From positions 7,631,001 to 7,695,000 of the forward strand of contig OX637332.1 of the NCBI GenBank assembly GCA_951799405.1: DNA of 64,000 nucleotides. The letters run 5' to 3'. The notes under the pieces were generated by a model. It had not been told where the DNA came from and searched no databases. It saw only the letters and a list, made by a program, of their open reading frames with translations. This document shows, piece by piece, positions 9,963 through 20,605 of this stretch (its first letter is position 1; every line of letters begins with the position of its first letter). The translations under genes and the position numbers were made by a program. Origin of the DNA: Agapetus fuscipes (lineage: Eukaryota; Arthropoda; Insecta; Trichoptera; Glossosomatidae).

Positions 9963-10440
9963 TTCATGATACACGTAACTTTGTAGTAACCCATTATGTT
10001 TTTTTCCAGTATCGTGGAGGCGCTGTTGTCATCTGATTTATTGGATTACTATCTGACTTGATAGAAGTTATCGTATGTAGGTAATCAAGCAGATGGCGAT
10101 GGTTTTATGAATTTATTGCAAGAAAGAACTGAAAAAAAACATACTTATTTCTACTGTTGATTAATCGAATCAAAATTAATGAATATCTGTATTTTTTTAG
10201 GGCCATCTGGAGTCAAATTTATCCCTCGCAAACATCGACGTATATGAACTACTACTAATTCCATGTTTGCAAACGAAATTAGGTATGCAAAATCTTGCAT
10301 ACCTGCAAAGTCTTGCATACCTGGGTAGTCACCCAGATTAGAATATGAACAAAAAGCGGATCATGCTTAGTTTTGTAAGATAAACAAACAAAAACACAGC
10401 TTTCACACGGAATAAATTGTGAAATAAAGAGAAAAAATAA
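9963..10440. other. No gene seen
   Basis: AT-rich; only a short imperfect direct repeat (TCTTGCATACCTG) near 10292-10322. Confidence 0.5.
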
Positions 10441-10442
10441 AT

Positions 10443-10925
10443 TCAAATTTGCTCTTCGCTGGGTTGAAATATTCAAAAACCTTTACCAAAGACCGGTCAT
10501 CAAAAGCTCCACCAGTCTTATAGCAACTGGGTCTCGCTTTAGAGTTGGCGCTTTGCAGTGACGACCAACCTCGTAAAAAGCACGGTTGATAGATTAATTG
10601 GTGGAACGCTTCCATTGCATACCGAGAGCAAGGGTTCGATCCCCACCGAGGGTGTCAGAAATGATAACCCGTTTCGGTGCTTATTTCAAACTCAAAATAA
10701 ATACCGGCAAAGTTTACGCAGCCTTTACGAGACATGAAAACAAGCCCTCTCGAGAGCTGGGAAACCCCCAATTACACTAAAGTGGTTGGCCGATCCACTT
10801 ACCCGTAAAAATAAATAGGACTCAATTAACCGCATGCGACCCCTTCGTGAATAACATAGCAAAGAAGTTATATTATATATGTAGTTTATTTGGTATTGCG
10901 TTTTTATCATTAAGTTTTTGAATAA
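10443..10925 (+). repeat. Composite tRNA-derived SINE, second copy
   Basis: It begins inside the first body (TTTGCTCTTCGCTGG) and continues into the second tRNA-like head at 10581 (GGTTCGATCCCCACCGAGGG) and its body, in the same order as 8912-9300. This supports a real dimeric unit rather than chance adjacency. Confidence 0.7.
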
Positions 10926-11254
10926 AAAGTATATTTTTTGACTTTCAATTTTCAATTTATCTCTCAGAAAGGAAATATTATACATAAAATTGTTCAACTT
11001 TAGCAAAATACTGCTTAAATTCTATTTTATCATCGTAAAATTTTAGTAATTATTTGAGTTTCTTCATTTTTATGCCCATAAATGAAGAAAAAGTGAAGGA
11101 AAACAACGCATTTCCCTTGAAATGTGGGCCAGAAAATTGACAAAGCCCTACATAAAAAAAGAAAAAAAAAATGATTGGAGGCAAAACTAAAGCCACGAGT
11201 TTTCATAGTTAGCAACAACAATGACAGATGTAATTGCATTACCTTGTTTTATAG
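10926..11254. other. No gene seen
   Basis: AT-rich stretch with short low-complexity frames only. It is where the coding exon of the promoter at about 11.3 kb might be sought, but no signal-peptide frame like A-D is present. Confidence 0.5.
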
Positions 11255-11480
11255 TACTTACTCTTACAAAAGAGGATGAAGAAAACATATTTGATTAGTT
11301 CATACAATATAAAAAGAATGCACTTAATTATCATTGCTATCACGTATATCGACAAAGCAGAACATTAAAATATTGTGACCTTCTCACAAGATTTGCATTG
11401 CTTTTTACCATTTTTTTTTAATTATAAAATCTCAAGGTTACAACTATGCGTTATTGATTATTTTTTATTAGTTGAAAAGC
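11255..11480 (-). promoter_or_regulatory. Orphan promoter/exon-1 block related to paralogs A-D
   Basis: Positions 11330-11480 align with the upstream regions of paralogs A-D (ATCGACAAAGCAGAA, TTAATTATAAAATCTCAAGG, AGTTGAAAAG). At 11260-11266 the minus strand carries GAGTAAGTAC, like the exon-1 donor. The TATA element is changed to TTTTTATATTG. No A-D-like coding exon lies downstream, so this is probably a decayed member. Confidence 0.5.
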
Positions 11481-11603
11481 AATCTATAATCTGGACATGT
11501 ATCTATAAGTTCGTACTTACACGTGGCGCATGTGAGCTAACAACATAAAAACCCAAATTGCAAATGAACGCTAGCCCTGTCTCTGTCCGAACGTAGGCCC
11601 TAG

Positions 11604-11916
11604 TTCGGTCGATAGCTCAGTTGCTAGAGTGCTTGCATTCCATGCCGTGAATTTGGGTTCGAATCCCGACGAGGGTGTCAGAAAATAATTTCCGTTTCGG
11701 TGTTTATTTCAAACCCCCAATTAAAATACCGGTAAGGTTTACTCAGCCTTCACAAGAAATGAGTACCAGCCCACTCGGGAGCTGGGAAAAAGTTGTTGGC
11801 GTAACGCCGGCCCCCTTACCTGTAAAAATAGTTCAATTCATGGCAAGAAATAAATAGGTTCAACTTTGGCAAGAAGTTATACTATATGTGTAGCTTAGTT
11901 GCGTTTTTTTTTCGTT
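11604..11916 (+). repeat. tRNA-derived SINE (second-head type)
   Basis: Head GATAGCTCAGTTGCTAGAGT, B box GGGTTCGAATCCCGACG, body TTTCGGTGTTTATTTCAAAC, and a T-rich end. It lacks the Gln-like first head. Confidence 0.8.
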
Positions 11917-12139
11917 TCCTTTAACTCTCTCAGACCTTTCCTGCAACAGGGGTGAGCATAGCACAGTGAACCATTTCGTACAGTATGGGCGGCTAAAAAT
12001 GTACATTATAAAATGTACAAAATCAGAATGAAATAGGCGCTAATCCTACGACCAGGGGAGGCGCCAAAAATATGCATCAAAATATTAGTATGAAAATAAA
12101 AGATAAAACGTAAAAAGAGAGGCGCGAAAAATATTGCCA

Positions 12140-12370
12140 GGAACCAGAATTGGCGGTGCACGGTGTATACTAGTGCCCACCTTGATGTATGGAAGTGAAA
12201 CCTGAAGTGAAGGAAGTGGAAGGGAAAGTGAAATTAGTAAAGTACACACAGTATAAATGGACTATCTAAGAAGAATGATTGAGAAAAAACTAAGTGATAG
12301 GGTGAGCAATGATTTTGTGAGAGAAGAAGTAACGGAAAGTGTGAAAGTGAAGATAAAAAGAAGTTAGTTA
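12140..12370 (+). pseudogene. Older RTE copy, left part
   Basis: Diverged plus-strand RTE coding sequence (TTGGCGGTGCACGGTGTATA, CTAAGTGATAGGGTGAGCAA) ending at GTTAAGATC, where the intact RTE of opposite orientation begins. It continues at 16376 with ATGGTTTGGAGATATGGAGA. Confidence 0.75.
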
Positions 12371-15300
12371 AGATCTATAATCTATAATCTATAATCTAAG
12401 TTGCAAGGATATATTCATTTAAAGCTCTCAGATGTATGCCCACAAACCAACAAGTGTAGTTCGCGCTTACAAATGCTGATTGTGAACTTATAAATAAAAT
12501 CCAAACCTCAAATGAACATAAGCCCCACAACTTTGGCCGACCTTCCCTGAAACAGGGGTGACATTGGCAAAGTGAACCATTTTTTACAGTATGGGTGGTC
12601 AGCCTCATACCAACCTATAAGTCAAGGAATATGAATAATAAATTACATTTAAATATAAAAAAGAACAAAACCTTACAAAGAAATCTATACAAAAAAAGTC
12701 AAAAATTTCCTATGCAAAAAATGTAGCAAATGAATACACCAACATTAGAAATCAACATTGCAGATTAGCCGCCACTTCTTCCTGTCCTTGCATACTTCTT
12801 TCATTTCATCCAGAGTCATAACCTTTTTCATACAAGTCCTCCTTTTATTATGACTCTGGATATCCCATTCATTCGCTATTTCAGAGATTTGATCCTTCCA
12901 TACTTTTCTCGGTCTTCCTCTACCACGACATCCATCTATTCTAGCAACATATACTTTCTTCGTCAATCTTTCATCACTCATTCTCTCCAAATGCCCGAAC
13001 CATCTTAACATACTTCTTTTAATCTTCACTTTCACACTTTCCCTTACACCACATTCTTCTCTTACAAAATCATTCCTCACCCTGTCACTTCGTTTTTTCC
13101 CAATCATACTTCTTAGATAGTCCATTTCTACTGTATGGACTTTACTAATTTCCCTTTCACTCACCGTCCAGGCTTCACTTCCATACATCAAGGTTGGCAC
13201 TAGTATACCACCGTGCACCGCCAATCTAACATTTTTTGAGAGATTTTGGTTCCTGGCGATGCAAGCGGTCGCACCCAGTACACACCTGCCTTTCATTATT
13301 CTTCTTTCAAATTCACCGGCCATTCTTCCATCTTTTTCAAACTTACTTCCCAAATATACAAACTCATTTACAACATCAACATTCATTCCATTAATTTTAA
13401 ATTCATAATTCATATTTTCATCATCTCTTTCAAAAATCAAAACTTTCGTCTTTCTTGCATTCAACTTCAAATTATTACCTTTCAAAGCTTCGTTCAATCT
13501 AGAGAGCATCATTTGCAATTCCACTGCTGAATCAGATACAAGGACTGCATCATCCGCATACAGTAGAACGCTTACTTTGCTCTCTCCTATCATTAATCCA
13601 CAATCATCAAGTCTAGCATCTCGAACACACTTGTCCATGACTATGTTAAATAGCCATGGGCTCATCACACATCCTTGCCTTACACCCTTAAAAACTTCAA
13701 ACCATTCACTATACTCACCATCAATACGAATGCAAGCCATACTATTCTCATAGTTCGCATGCACCGCATTGAGTAGAGCTCCATTCACTCCGTATGCTTT
13801 CAAAACATCCCACAACATACCTCTGTCCACTGAGTCAAAAGCCTTTTCCAGATCCACAAAGGCCGTGAATAGTTTCCCCCTCACCGACAATTGTTTTTCA
13901 ACAAGTTGTCGTAGAGTGAAAATCTGATCAACACAGCCTCTACCGGCCATAAAGCCGGACTGTATATCGGAAACCCTTTTGCTAGTAGTCAGAATCACAT
14001 TTTTTATAATCACCTTACAGAAGACTTTTCCTGGTATACTGAGTAGACTGATTGGTCTGAAGTTCTGACAGTCTTTTTTGTCCCCTTTACCTTTGTAAAT
14101 GGGAACAATGACTGCCTTCCTCCAATCCATCGGTACTACTCCTGCATTCACACAAAGCTTACATAATTCAAACATCCAATCTATCACACATTCACCTCCT
14201 GCTTTCAACATTTCACCATTTATACCATCAAACCCAGCAGACTTCCCATTCTTCAGACGTGAAATAGACACTTTTATTTCTTCTTTCAAAATCTTCAATT
14301 CATTCTCTTCATCTGTCTGTTCATAAATTCTTCTTTCACCCTGGCCAAAAATTTCTTGAAAATAGTTCTTCCATCTCTTGCATACTTCTTCATTCTCCCA
14401 TACCATCTCACCGGCAGCACTTTTGACTCCCGGAGTGGTCAATGCAGAAGATTTATTTCTATCCGCATTGATCCACCTCCAAAATTCCTTCTTACTGTCG
14501 GTGAAACTTTTGTTAATCCTTTCATCAATCTTTCTTTGTTCATTCATCTTGCTTTCATAAATTATAGTCTTTGCCATTCTCTTAGCTATCTTATATTCGT
14601 CTTCTAGCTTTCTATCATTTCTATCATTCAGCCAATTTTCGTAACACTTTTTCTTAACTTTCACAGCTTCTTTCACTCTATCATTCCACCAGGCATCTCC
14701 TTTCAATTTTCCACCTTTCGTTACCCCACATACTTTTTTAGCACATTCAATCATTCCTTCCTTCAGATCTTTCCACATGCTTTCAATATCTTTTCCACAC
14801 ACATTCTTCTCAAGTTCATTTACACTTAAAATTTTGTGGAGCTCTGATACATACTTCTCTTTCACATTTTCTTCATTCAGCCTTTCTACTTTTATTCTAG
14901 TCATTCTTACTTGCTTCTTGCGTTTCTTCTTTCTTACTTCACCAAGCATTATTTTAGCACATAAGAGATAGTGATCACTGCCTATTTCAGGCCCGCGGTA
15001 GACACGGCTATCTCTTACGGCTCCTCTCAGTCTTTCATCCACACAGATGTAGTCAATGATTGTGCGACTTCCCACAATCTGCCTCGTGTACAGATGCACA
15101 TCCTTATGCCGAAACCAAGTATTCGATGCAAAAAGACTGTGCTCCGCACACAAAGCAATCAGATGTCGCCCATTATCATTGACTACACCTCTCCCACCAG
15201 GACCAATAATTTTCAAACATTCATCCCTCTGCGCACCTATCCATCCATTCATATCACCTAAAATTACAATGTTTTCATTCTTCTTCCTTTCATGCACAAC

Positions 15301-16375
15301 CGCATTCAGCTCATTCCAAAAACTCATTCTCACCTCCATACACTCTGAATCAACAGGAGCATAACAGGTCACCAAGAAAAGTTTCAAACTGTTAATTTTG
15401 AATTTAACAACCAAAATCCTGGGAGAAATTCTTCGGTAACCCGCTATGCATCCCTTCACACACTCACTCACAATCACACCTACACCCTGCCTTTCATTCC
15501 CATCTTCCACACCTGACCAAATACACAATTCACCATTCGCTAATACTTTCTCACCATTCCCTTTCATTTTTGTTTCTGTCACACCCATTACTTTTATTCG
15601 TTTCTCTTTCATTACATTCATAATTTCTTTCTCCTTGCAATCATTCATCTTCCTTACATTCCATGTCCCGAAAACCCATTCATTCTTTCTATGAAAATTA
15701 GTGGTGGCATTTCCACAATGTACAGATTTAAAATTATCGTTGGTGGCCATTGCTACAAAACAAAATGTTAAGAACTAAAGTGAGTTTAAAAATACAAATA
15801 AAAAAAAAAACAGCTATAAAAACATAAAATTAAAACAGAAAAAATATTGTCCATATAAAAGTGTAAATTGTCCATTTCACGTCTTCTGCCATGTTGTTAG
15901 GTAGGTATTACAGGTAGGTAGGTAGGTATACAATTTTGATTTTTAAATTTTTTTACTTCTTCTTTCCAATAATTTTGTTCTTGTTCCAAATTTTTCAAAA
16001 AAAGTTGTAGGTTATGTTTCAAAAATGTTTCTTTAAAAAATTTATCGTAATTATTGTCTTTTCAAAAACCTCCCATCCATCCATAAATGTCAATTTCAGT
16101 TGTCGAATTTGGACAAAGGCTGCGTGTACAATGTAATTCCCGAAATAATAGATCTTGAAAAACTGTTTAGCACTCACGGCCAATTTTACATTTCAATTTT
16201 TTCCACAAATAAGAGATTTTTTGTTATAATTTATGGCCAATAATCACAAACACCTTATGTTCCTCAATTTAGAGTGGATTTATGTTAATTTTGTTGACCC
16301 CATTGCCGAATTATAAAACTTTAATTCTTGTTGGAAAAAAACGCTTCCTAGTGATTTGACAGAAACAAGTGAAGT
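12371..16375 (-). mobile_element. Full-length RTE-type LINE
   Basis: On the minus strand: ~620 bp of 5' sequence (16375-15751), one intact ORF (15750-12745), a 3' untranslated region, the 'TTCCTTGACTTATAGG' tail segment (12629-12390), and a terminal TTATAGA array. Both flanks belong to an older plus-strand RTE copy. A single ORF, a short repeat tail and no poly(A) fit the RTE clade. The ORF is undamaged, so the element may be recently active. Confidence 0.85.
12745..15750 (-). CDS. RTE endonuclease-reverse transcriptase
   Basis: The product has 1001 residues, within the usual size for RTE ORFs. Residues ~25-270 form an apurinic-like endonuclease with WNVR (N31), ETK (E59), GDMN (D166) and SDH (D259-H260). 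The reverse transcriptase spans roughly 540-780, with FRPISLLS, AFVDLEKAFD (D633) and the YADD active site at 731-734. The C-terminal region has RSMIGKKRSDRVRNDFV, RWFGHLERM and GRGRPRKVWKDQI. The endonuclease nicks target DNA and the polymerase copies the element RNA from the nick. The start is the ATG beginning MATNDNF; no upstream in-frame alternative is visible. No frameshift or stop is present. A 5'-truncated near-identical copy lies at 6170-7072. Confidence 0.93.
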   Translation of the reverse strand: MATNDNFKSVHCGNATTNFHRKNEWVFGTWNVRKMNDCKEKEIMNVMKEKRIKVMGVTETKMKGNGEKVLANGELCIWSGVEDGNERQGVGVIVSECVKGCIAGYRRISPRILVVKFKINSLKLFLVTCYAPVDSECMEVRMSFWNELNAVVHERKKNENIVILGDMNGWIGAQRDECLKIIGPGGRGVVNDNGRHLIALCAEHSLFASNTWFRHKDVHLYTRQIVGSRTIIDYICVDERLRGAVRDSRVYRGPEIGSDHYLLCAKIMLGEVRKKKRKKQVRMTRIKVERLNEENVKEKYVSELHKILSVNELEKNVCGKDIESMWKDLKEGMIECAKKVCGVTKGGKLKGDAWWNDRVKEAVKVKKKCYENWLNDRNDRKLEDEYKIAKRMAKTIIYESKMNEQRKIDERINKSFTDSKKEFWRWINADRNKSSALTTPGVKSAAGEMVWENEEVCKRWKNYFQEIFGQGERRIYEQTDEENELKILKEEIKVSISRLKNGKSAGFDGINGEMLKAGGECVIDWMFELCKLCVNAGVVPMDWRKAVIVPIYKGKGDKKDCQNFRPISLLSIPGKVFCKVIIKNVILTTSKRVSDIQSGFMAGRGCVDQIFTLRQLVEKQLSVRGKLFTAFVDLEKAFDSVDRGMLWDVLKAYGVNGALLNAVHANYENSMACIRIDGEYSEWFEVFKGVRQGCVMSPWLFNIVMDKCVRDARLDDCGLMIGESKVSVLLYADDAVLVSDSAVELQMMLSRLNEALKGNNLKLNARKTKVLIFERDDENMNYEFKINGMNVDVVNEFVYLGSKFEKDGRMAGEFERRIMKGRCVLGATACIARNQNLSKNVRLAVHGGILVPTLMYGSEAWTVSEREISKVHTVEMDYLRSMIGKKRSDRVRNDFVREECGVRESVKVKIKRSMLRWFGHLERMSDERLTKKVYVARIDGCRGRGRPRKVWKDQISEIANEWDIQSHNKRRTCMKKVMTLDEMKEVCKDRKKWRLICNVDF

Positions 16376-17240
16376 CGATGGTTTGGAGATATGGAGAGAA
16401 AGAGTGATGAAAGACTGACGTGGTAAAGGAAGACTGAGAAATGTATGGATGGATCAAATTTCAGAAAAAGCTAATGAATGGGATATCTAAATCTAAATCT
16501 AAATCTAAGCTGCAAAGATATGTATCATTTAAGATTCATATTAAATGCATTCCCACAAGCAGACACGCATTATTTCGCGCTCACACATGCCGCATGTGGA
16601 CCTACAGTATAAAAAACCCAATCTCAAATGAACATAAGCCCTGCAAATCTGGCCGACCTTCCATGAAACAGGGGTGACATTCCAAAGTGAACCATTTTTT
16701 ACAGTATGGGTGGTCAGCCTCATACCAACCTATAAGTCAAGGAATCCTGAGTCATAATAAAAGACGGGCTTGAATGAAAAAGGTTATGACTCTAAATGAA
16801 AGAAAGACGTATCTAAGGACAGGAAGATATGGTGGCTAATCTGCAATGTTGATTTGTAATGTTGGCTTATTAATTTATTTTACATTTTTTGTTTAGACGT
16901 ATTGGCATATTTTTTGTATAGATTTCTTTTGAAGGTTTTGTTGTTTTTATAAACTTAAATCTTATTGATTATTTGCATTCCTTAGTTTTATAGGTTGGTA
17001 TGAGGCTGACCACCCATACGGTAAAAAATGGTTCACTCTGCCAATGTCACTTCTCTGATACATTTGCCAATGTGTCAGAGAAGGTCGGCAAAAGTTGCAA
17101 GGTTTATTTTCATTTGAGGTTTGGATTTTATTTGTAAGTACACATTCAGAATTTGTAAGCGCCAGCTGCACGTGTTTGTTTGTGGGCATGCATTTGATAT
17201 GAGCTTTAAATGTTCATATATCTTCTGCATGGTAGATTAT
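16376..17240 (+). pseudogene. Older RTE copy, right part, with nested SINE
   Basis: It resumes the older RTE at ATGGTTTGGAGATATGGAGA and is broken at 16488-16744 by a minus-strand tail repeat inserted after GGGATATC. It then continues CTGAGTCATAATAAAAGACG through the 3' untranslated region and tail to about 17240. Stops and indels make it non-functional. Confidence 0.8.
16488..16744 (-). repeat. RTE-tail SINE-like repeat
   Basis: A minus-strand copy with a TTTAGAT-type tail (AAATCTAAATCTAAATCTAA on the plus strand), inserted in the older RTE fragment. It is of the ATGCGGCATGTG subfamily. Confidence 0.9.
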
Positions 17241-17259
17241 ACATCAATATAGATTATAT

Positions 17260-17520
17260 AAGTCATTAATGTAAGGTTAACAAACCTAAGCAACTTAGAA
17301 TATATGTGGACAGCCCTTCTGGGTTTAGTAACTAGTATACTATGAAGAAGTCCATATCCTCCATTATCGTATAAAAGCTGAGAAAATAGAAAATTCGCAC
17401 TTCATTTGCAAAGTTTACTAAAGATGACTCTATTCTTTCACGCGTCTGATTTAATAAATCATCTTATAATTAAACAGAATTATGGTTTTTGGGCAACCGG
17501 GCCATTTAAAATAAAAACAA
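17260..17520. repeat. Left end of paralog block A
   Basis: TAAGGTTAACAAACCTAAGC onward matches 21785-21975 and 52506-52525/52770-52960, the left flank of the other blocks. It contains GTATAAAAGCTGAGAAAATA, a TATA-like motif on the plus strand conserved in the block copies. Confidence 0.7.
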
Positions 17521-17639
17521 TATTTTTTTTCCTTATTATTTATTTATTCAACTTGTTTCATTGGTAATATAACTATATTTATTAACTGTATTTAATCGAA
17601 AAAGACAGAATTTCACTTGGTGTATTGGAATTGGCTTTT

Positions 17640-17800
17640 CAAACACATACGTGAATGATAATTTAATGCAGCATATATACAAAATTTGATTTGCAATAGA
17701 TCGGGAATGTATTTCATCTGCTGTGATGGCATTAATTTTGAAAACCGAAACTCCAAGCGATTGACGACCACAAAGGACAATATAATTAAAGATAACCATA
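17640..17800. repeat. Dispersed repeat (Helitron-associated)
   Basis: TTTCAAACACATACGTGAAT and ATGGCATTAATTTTGAAAAC recur at 34955-35115 and 42700-42800, and inverted at 9860-9930. It lies just downstream of paralog A's poly(A) signal. Confidence 0.6.
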
Positions 17801-17971
17801 TTTTTTTCGTTAATTTTTATTTATTCAACCTGTTTCTTCGGAAATACAACCAATTAAATGATAAGTATTTAATCGAAAAAAGTCATAATTTAATTTTAGA
17901 CAAATCATTTGCCAACGTTGCATGTTTGTTTGGTTTGAATGTGTTTTATGGCTGGTTATTCCATTTCTTCC

Positions 17972-18283
17972 TCAGCCAAAGATGTAGCGATTGTTTGATG
18001 TAGGAAGCTCAGTAGGATCATTTGCACCTCCATTTCCAGTGACTTCATTACCATTATTACCATTGGAGCGGTGGGCATTGTTCCCATTCAATGCTTGATC
18101 GATAAAATTTTCGATTTCAGCTACTACTTTATTGATATTAGCATTGGTTCCAGTCAATACTTGCTGAACATTATTTTCGACATCACCTCCATTGGCGTTG
18201 TTTTTACCTCTAAGCCAGCCTGCCTCCACACATACTGCCACCAGCAGAACTGCCATGAATACAAACACGCTGCGAGACATCAT
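17972..18283 (-). CDS. Secreted modular Asn-rich protein, paralog A
   Basis: The product has 103 residues. Residues 1-21 (MMSRSVFVFMAVLLVAVCVE) form a signal peptide with probable cleavage around AG/W. Two ~22-residue modules of the type DVxxxIxxxLxGNxxxxN follow, then a GNNGNEVTGNGG linker and the conserved C-terminus NDPTELPTSNNRYIFG. No cysteines occur in the mature part. The splice acceptor TTTGTTGCAG at 18300-18291 lies just upstream, so the whole CDS is in exon 2. The minus-strand poly(A) signal AATAAATAAA is at 17825-17816. It has the fewest modules of the four paralogs. Function unknown; a secreted (for example salivary or gut) role is inference. Confidence 0.85.
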   Translation of the reverse strand: MMSRSVFVFMAVLLVAVCVEAGWLRGKNNANGGDVENNVQQVLTGTNANINKVVAEIENFIDQALNGNNAHRSNGNNGNEVTGNGGANDPTELPTSNNRYIFG

Positions 18284-18539
18284 TGTGGAACTGCAACAAA
18301 CGAAGCATATTGTTATGATTGTTACGTAGGTTGTAATAGCTTAAAGATGATCCATTAGATAACGTTATTATACAACTGTAACTGAAACAAAAGTAACTGA
18401 AAAAGTAACTCTGTCGCTATTCCGCTAGGGATGGCCTGAGTCTCTTTTTCATCTTCGAGTCCGTTCATATCCATCACCTTTTTCGCACATTTCCTTCTTT
18501 TACATCCGCTTTAAATAATCCATTCTTTAACAATTTCAC

Positions 18540-18960
18540 CTATTTGATCCATTTACACTTTTGTAACTCTCCCATTTCCTCTTTTTCTTTTCAAATTTCC
18601 TCTGTATTCACACTTTGAAAGTCTTTCGTCATTCAATCCTTCTACACGTCCAAACCATCTCACTTCAACCTTATTTTGCACCTTGACTTTCACATCCTCT
18701 TTCAACTTTTCTTTATCTTCCACCCATTCATTCGTAACTCTATCTTTTAGGGTTTGTCCTGTCGTACTCCTCAAGTGTTTTATTTCCAACGTGCATACTT
18801 TACTCATTTCGATATCATCGCAGTTCATGTCTCGTTTCCATACATCAATGTCGGTAACAATACGCAATTGTGTAACGACATTCTCAAATCCATCGTCATC
18901 CGTTTTTTTCCGGCAATTCTTTCCGGCAAGGTTCTCCAAAGGGACAGGCGAAAATAAAAC
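18540..18960 (-). pseudogene. RTE-like LINE remnant in intron of paralog A
   Basis: The minus-strand frame contains VCTLEIKHLRSTTGQTLKDR and VEVRWFGRVEGLNDERLSK, a decayed version of the RTE distal domain. Equivalent remnants lie at the same position relative to paralogs B and C, so it was inserted before the duplications. Confidence 0.75.
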
Positions 18961-19266
18961 ATCACCCAGAAGAAAATAAATAGATATAATGTAAGTGAAT
19001 CAAAAAGTTATGTAGGAATTGCGAAGATTAATAATCTTATCAGAATAATATTAAATGTACGCTTCCTGCACTGAGTGCAAGTCTGCTCACCAACTCTCTC
19101 AAGTCAAATGTTTATCTTGTGATTTTGCCCATTACTGTACATTGACATTAGGGATGTTATAGATATGCAATTTCAAATATCCGCTATCGGATATGAATAG
19201 GTACATTTTTTTTTAAATTTAATATTGGATAACTGTTTTTACCTGAATGTTATTGAATATTTTTAT

Positions 19267-19693
19267 TTGACTTATAGATTGGTATGCGGCTGACCACCCA
19301 TACTGTTATAAATTTTTCACGTTGCCTTTGTCACCCCTGTTTCAAGAAACGTCGGCAAAAGTTGAAGAGTTTATGTTCTTTTGAGGTTTGGTTTTTAATT
19401 GGTTAGTATACATTCAGCATTTGTAAGTGATAACTTACACGTGTCTGTTTGTGGGCATGCATTTGATATGAGTTTTTAATGTTTGTATATCTTTGCAACT
19501 TAGGTAGTTATATGCTCACAAGCAGACCCGTGTAATTTAATGCTTACAACTGACGCATAATAAAAAAAATACGAAAATTCTTAAATGAACATAAAATCCC
19601 TGCAACATTTCCCAAAACAGGGGTGACATTGGCGCAGTGTGCAATGATTAAAAGTGTGCGTGGTCAGCCTCATACCAACATAAGTCAAGGAAT
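19267..19693. repeat. Head-to-head pair of tail repeats in intron of paralog A
   Basis: A plus-strand copy (19267-19508) is followed directly by a minus-strand copy (19511-19693). The same inverted pair occurs at 45707-46620 (interrupted), 54688-55132 and 63000-63444, always between coding exon and exon 1. It is ancestral to the blocks. Confidence 0.85.
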
Positions 19694-19800
19694 AATTAAC
19701 ATCAAACTTTATAATGGATAGAGCGAGAAATTCATTATTTTGTTGAAAAATACAATACATTGATTGAGCTAGAAATGTAGAAATATAAAATTTTACTTAC

Positions 19801-19857
19801 TCTTCAATCTCAGGGGAAACTGAATAAGTCACAATACAAAAACTAAGGGCTTATATA
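19801..19857 (-). promoter_or_regulatory. Promoter and exon 1 of paralog A
   Basis: On the minus strand: TATATAAG (19857-19850), initiator ATTCAGTTTCC with A at 19821, ~21 nt of exon 1, and donor GTAAGT at 19800-19795. It aligns with the promoters of B, C and D. The TATA-to-initiator spacing (~36 bp) is slightly long, so the true start may lie a few bases upstream. The intron would be about 1.5 kb. Confidence 0.65.
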
Positions 19858-20221
19858 CCATTCCTTATCATGTAAATCGACAAACCAGAAAATTAAACTG
19901 GAGCCTTTTTTCTAGATATTGGTTGCTTTATTTTTCAATCTATTTTTTAATTACAATATCAAGGTTACAATTAGCGACTGTTGATAACTTTTGATAAGTT
20001 GAAAAGAATGTTGTAATTTATGTTGGAAATATGCATTTATGCTCAGAGTTCATTTTACATGTATAACCAAAAACAGACATTGTTAGGTTTAGGTTGGAAT
20101 TTCGGTCATTTGACATATTTACAAAAATTATAACTACACCGTTAAAATTTGAACAAAGTGCGCTCAACAAAGGTATGAATTTTGCACCATTGTCTTAATC
20201 CATAGCGACAGAAAAAAAATG

Positions 20222-20480
20222 GGAATGTAGAGGCCGTGATTATTTAAAAACAAAATCCCACTTCTGACGCCTACATCATTCGACAAGATGTCCCTACCAT
20301 ATTACGAACGGCAAGCGCTCCTAACAGCAGAGGAACGCAAATCTATTCGGAACCTTAGCAACAATGAGGAGATAATTATTTTGAAAGCTGATAAAAGCAA
20401 TGCTACCGTAGTGTTCGATACAGATGACTTTAATAATAAAGTTGCTGAGTTACTTAAAAATCCCGTTTACAAAAAGTAAA
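20222..20480 (+). pseudogene. Penelope-like element, N-terminal fragment
   Basis: The frame reads LLTAEERKSIRNLSNNEEII and ILKADKSNATVVFDTDDFNN, the motif preceding the polymerase domain in Penelope-like reverse transcriptases (the I-K/PADKxNATVV signature). It stops after KKPVYKK-like residues at 20480. No polymerase follows. A similar piece is at 46965-47095. Confidence 0.7.
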
Positions 20481-20500
20481 TTACTGTCCTACAATAGTTA

Positions 20501-20605
20501 TTTATGCCACTGCCAAGTAATGATAGCCTTTGTAACACGAGTGATAGTTTGTGCCATGAGGTGCAGCTAAATGGCACAAAAGATAGCACGAGAGTTACAA
20601 ATTTT
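20501..20605. repeat. Palindromic MITE, partial copy
   Basis: It begins TTATGCCACTGCCAAGTAAT and includes GTTTGTGCCATGAGG and GGCACAAAAGATAGCACGAG, but the right terminal arm is lost. Confidence 0.65.

Noticed and set aside
13246..15694. Several plus-strand frames of 60-100 codons
   Set aside because: Antisense of the intact RTE ORF; no independent support.
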